From Burkholderia sp. WP9 (GTDB lineage: Bacteria > Pseudomonadota > Gammaproteobacteria > Burkholderiales > Burkholderiaceae), in the NCBI RefSeq assembly GCF_900104795.1, contig NZ_FNTG01000002.1:1860001-1924000 (forward strand): a DNA stretch of 64,000 nucleotides. The letters are read 5' to 3'. The position numbers were made by a program, and so were the translations under genes. Every line of letters starts with the position of its first letter. The stretch's first letter is position 1. Of this stretch, positions 61,642 through 64,000 are shown piece by piece. Below the pieces are notes generated by a model. That model was given only the letters and a program-made list of their open reading frames with translations, had not been told where the DNA came from and did not search any database.

Positions 61642-62058
61642 ATGTACAAGAAGGGCGTAGCCGTAGAAATCCAGTTTTCCCCCGAGCGGCTCAACGACGG
61701 CGCCGGCGATCCCTACTGGATCGATCTGACGCAGGCCGAGGCAGAGCGGCTGCTGGAAAGCCTGCAGGCGCGTCTCGCGGCAACCGGCGAAGGCACGGCC
61801 GCGCCGTTGGTGGTGAGCCTGGATGAAACGCCGGCGTCTCACGCGGCCGAAGCGCCGCAGGCGTCCGCCGACGGTGCGGCCTGCGCGGACGATTTCAAGC
61901 AGTGGGTCTGCGTGATCTGCGGCTGGGTCTACGACGAAGCGGCGGGTTTGCCGGACGAAGGCATTGCGCCGGGCACCCGCTGGGCGGACGTCCCGGCCGA
62001 CTGGCGCTGCCCGCTTTGCGACGTGGGCAAGGAAGACTTCGCGCTGGTCGAGTTTTAA
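61642..62058 (+). CDS. Rubredoxin with an N-terminal extension
   Basis: A 138-residue protein. Residues about 85-138 form a rubredoxin: VCVICGWVYDEAAG and CPLCDVGKEDF supply the four Cys ligands of one iron (CxxC-G and CPLC). The ~85-residue N-terminal part (MYKKGVAVEIQFSPERLNDG, DPYWIDLTQAEAERLLESLQARL) is a separate small helical region, not seen in minimal rubredoxins. Rubredoxins pass electrons to oxygenases or reductases; the nearby Rieske enzyme is a conceivable but unproven partner. Confidence 0.85.
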   Translation: MYKKGVAVEIQFSPERLNDGAGDPYWIDLTQAEAERLLESLQARLAATGEGTAAPLVVSLDETPASHAAEAPQASADGAACADDFKQWVCVICGWVYDEAAGLPDEGIAPGTRWADVPADWRCPLCDVGKEDFALVEF

Positions 62059-62087
62059 CCCGGCCAACGGATAACTCGCGCGGCTGA

Positions 62088-62942
62088 TTAACCCGCGCCC
62101 TCCGGAAAATCCGCGCCTACCGTGGTGGCTTCCCATGCATCGAAATCGCCACGCATGAAGTCCAGCTTCTTGCGCGCCAGTTCGAGTGCGACTTTGCCGA
62201 GCAGCAAACGCAGCGGCGGTTTGTCCGACAGCGCAGCGTCGATGATTGCCTGCGCCGCGCGCACCGGGTCGCCCGCCTGCTTGCCGCTGCGCGCCTCGGT
62301 CTGCTTGCGGCGTTCGCCGGCCGTGGCCGCGTAGTCGTCGATCACTGTCGCCGACTGTTTGATCGACGGACCCGCCCAGTTGGTGCGGAACGGTCCGGGC
62401 TCGACGATCAACACGTCGATGCCGAGCGGTTTCACCTCGGTTGCCAGCGATTCGGAAAGACCCTCCACCGCGTATTTGGTGGCGTGGTAATAGCCCGTCG
62501 CGGCAAAGCTCGCAATGCCCCCAATCGACGACACATTGACGATCAAGCCGCTGTGCTGCTCACGCATGATCGGCAAGACGGCCTTGGTCATGTCGACCAG
62601 ACCGAACACGTTGGTTTCGAACATGGCGCGGACTTCGTCGTCTTCGCCTTCCTCGATCGCGGCCAGATAACCATAGCCCGCGTTGTTGACGAGCGCATCG
62701 ACGCGGCCAAAACGTTGCCTGGTTTGCGTGACCACGTCTTCGATCTGCTTGGGGTTCGTCACGTCGAGCGGCAGAACCAGTGCGCGATCGGCGTGGCCTT
62801 CCACGATATCTTTTACTTTCGACGGGTCGCGGGCGGTGACCACGGCGCGCCAGCCGCGTTCCAGCACCAGCTTTGCCAGCTCGCGGCCGAATCCGGTGGA
62901 ACATCCTGTGATCAGCCAGACGGGATTGTCTCGATTCATCAT
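62088..62942 (-). CDS. SDR family oxidoreductase
   Basis: A 284-residue classical SDR of the retinol dehydrogenase-like group. The cofactor motif TGCSTGFG, NNAG, the catalytic Ser (NVSSIGG) and Tyr-x3-Lys (YHATK) are intact. The C-terminal region (IVEPGPFRTNWAG) is typical. It runs opposite the rubredoxin gene and is followed upstream by a LysR gene on the same strand, separated by a 174-base gap; the LysR may control it. Confidence 0.85.
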   Translation of the reverse strand: MMNRDNPVWLITGCSTGFGRELAKLVLERGWRAVVTARDPSKVKDIVEGHADRALVLPLDVTNPKQIEDVVTQTRQRFGRVDALVNNAGYGYLAAIEEGEDDEVRAMFETNVFGLVDMTKAVLPIMREQHSGLIVNVSSIGGIASFAATGYYHATKYAVEGLSESLATEVKPLGIDVLIVEPGPFRTNWAGPSIKQSATVIDDYAATAGERRKQTEARSGKQAGDPVRAAQAIIDAALSDKPPLRLLLGKVALELARKKLDFMRGDFDAWEATTVGADFPEGAG

Positions 62943-63116
62943 TTGGGAAACTCCTGTTGATGTCTACGACATAAGAGGACTCCATGCGGCGCGAGCGCGC
63001 TGTGCACCGTTCGCGTGCGCAATCGGTTTGCTGCAGTGCTTAGCTTGAAGCGTGCCCGGACTTGTTTCGGTGGGTGCCGGCGGCCGTTCGCGTGCGTGGA
63101 TGCGAGAACGACGCCG

Positions 63117-64000
63117 TTATTGCTGCTTGCGTCCGGTGTGGATCTTCAATTGTAGCCGGAGGGCGGCGGCTTCGCTTTGCAGCGCCTGAACGAACGCGCC
63201 GGCGAGCGGGTGGCCCGGACGATGTTCCGGATGAATCACGCTCACGCGAAACGGCAACGACACGGCGAGCGGCCGGATATGCAGGTTGCGGCCCGCGAAA
63301 TCGAGAGCGGTTAGCGGATTGACGATCGCGACGCCAAGACCTTGCCGCACGAAACTGCACACCGAGACCGCCGTGGGCGTCTCGACGAGCTGGCGGCGCG
63401 CGATATTCGCTTGCGCGAAGGCTTCGTCGATCTGAATCCGGTACGGATCGTTCGACGACAGGCTGATGAAAGGCTGATTCGCGAAATCTTTCAACGCGAT
63501 CACGCGCTTGTTGAGCAATGGATGCCCGTCAGGCAGCACGCACACTTCATCCACTTCGAGCAATGGCGTGAGGCGCGTGCCCGCTGGCGGCGCGCCATGT
63601 TCGGTCAAGCCGAGGTCATAGCGCTGGGCCGTCAGCCATTCTTCCAGAAACGGTGATTCCTGCGTTGCGATCGACAAACTCGCGCCGGGTTGGGCGTCGT
63701 GAAAGCGCTTCGCCGCGCCCGGCAGGATCGAATGCGAAAACGCGGGCAAAGCGATCACGGACAACTGGCCGCCCTGGAATTCACGCAGGCTGGCGGCGGT
63801 GGACGCCACACGTTCGAGCCCGACATACGCGCGCTTGATCTCGTCGAACAGCATGAGCGCGGACAGTGTGGGGCGCAGCCGGCCATTCGTGCGCTCGAAC
63901 AAGGCAAAGCCGATGCTCTGTTCCATGCGCGCGAGTTCGCGGCTCACGGTGGGCTGCGAGGTGAAGAGCATCTCCGCCGCTTTGGTGACGCTGCCCGCTG
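63117..64000 (-). CDS. LysR-family regulator, 5' end cut by the window
   Basis: The window holds all but the first few dozen residues of a LysR regulator. The reading frame is open to the end of the sequence, where it reads GSVTKAAEMLFTSQPTVSREL, the turn and recognition helix of the DNA-binding domain. The effector domain follows (FQGGQLSVIALPAFSHSILPG, then LTPLLEVDEVCVLPDGHPL). The frame begins upstream of the edge, so no start codon is visible. It lies upstream of the SDR on the same strand. Confidence 0.85.
   Translation of the reverse strand, partial: AGSVTKAAEMLFTSQPTVSRELARMEQSIGFALFERTNGRLRPTLSALMLFDEIKRAYVGLERVASTAASLREFQGGQLSVIALPAFSHSILPGAAKRFHDAQPGASLSIATQESPFLEEWLTAQRYDLGLTEHGAPPAGTRLTPLLEVDEVCVLPDGHPLLNKRVIALKDFANQPFISLSSNDPYRIQIDEAFAQANIARRQLVETPTAVSVCSFVRQGLGVAIVNPLTALDFAGRNLHIRPLAVSLPFRVSVIHPEHRPGHPLAGAFVQALQSEAAALRLQLKIHTGRKQQ

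Noticed and set aside
1..64000. CRISPR arrays, tRNA, rRNA, insertion sequences or prophage genes.
   Set aside because: No regularly spaced repeats, transposase or phage motifs, or cloverleaf candidates were recognised on reading either strand.

Overview
The window is a GC-rich stretch of a Gram-negative chromosome that looks like a Burkholderiaceae beta-proteobacterium, most likely Paraburkholderia or Burkholderia. The basis is the base composition, a Burkholderia-type trimeric porin, MlaA/HpnM/HpnN-type envelope genes, a DUF3562 protein and a scattered hopanoid gene set. No rRNA, tRNA, CRISPR array, insertion sequence or prophage was seen.

Region 1 (about 1-16 kb) is a hopanoid locus. hpnD-hpnE-shc-hpnG form one operon that makes squalene, cyclises it and starts side-chain maturation. 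hpnN and mlaA run the other way. hpnM, hpnC-hpnB and hpnA lie nearby, and an ispH paralogue is joined to the radical-SAM gene hpnH. Precursor supply (IspH), C30 synthesis (HpnC/D/E), cyclisation (Shc), C35 extension (HpnH/G) and presumed delivery to the outer membrane (HpnN, HpnM, MlaA) are therefore encoded together. The hpnI/J/K/O/P modification genes are not in this window. HpnC has a Gly where the first Asp of its aspartate-rich motif is expected.

Region 2 (about 16-30 kb) is a mix of single genes: acylphosphatase, an EgtD-like histidine methyltransferase, an EamA transporter, a DUF962/Mpo1-like membrane protein, a Crp/Fnr regulator, a lytic transglycosylase, a DapA paralogue, a Lys/Ala-rich secreted protein, a methyltransferase-glycosyltransferase fusion, a secreted nuclease with a small overlapping partner, and a Tat-exported phosphoesterase.

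Region 3 (30.4-46.4 kb) is the most notable part: an IclR gene, a divergent porin, and a tightly packed 14-gene operon. The operon encodes a three-component Rieske oxygenase (ferredoxin, alpha subunit, FAD reductase), two SDRs, a cupin, an alpha/beta hydrolase, a second IclR, a ThDP enzyme, an aspartate-dehydrogenase-like enzyme, an aldehyde dehydrogenase, a two-domain extradiol dioxygenase and an MFS transporter. Together these look like uptake, ring dihydroxylation, meta-cleavage and chain processing of an aromatic compound whose identity the sequence does not reveal. A shared motif (GTTCC-N3-TATGG) sits just downstream of the putative -10 boxes of both the porin and the operon.

Region 4 (46.4-64 kb) holds an HscC-type Hsp70 with a membrane J-like protein lacking the HPD motif, a sarcosine-oxidase-like flavoprotein, a transporter with a His-rich tail, a lipid-related group (lipocalin, DUF1295, cyclopropane-synthase-like methyltransferase), cytochrome b561, a processive-type GT2, a second Rieske oxygenase, a 38-residue membrane peptide, a rubredoxin with a long N-terminal extension, an SDR, and a LysR gene cut by the window end.
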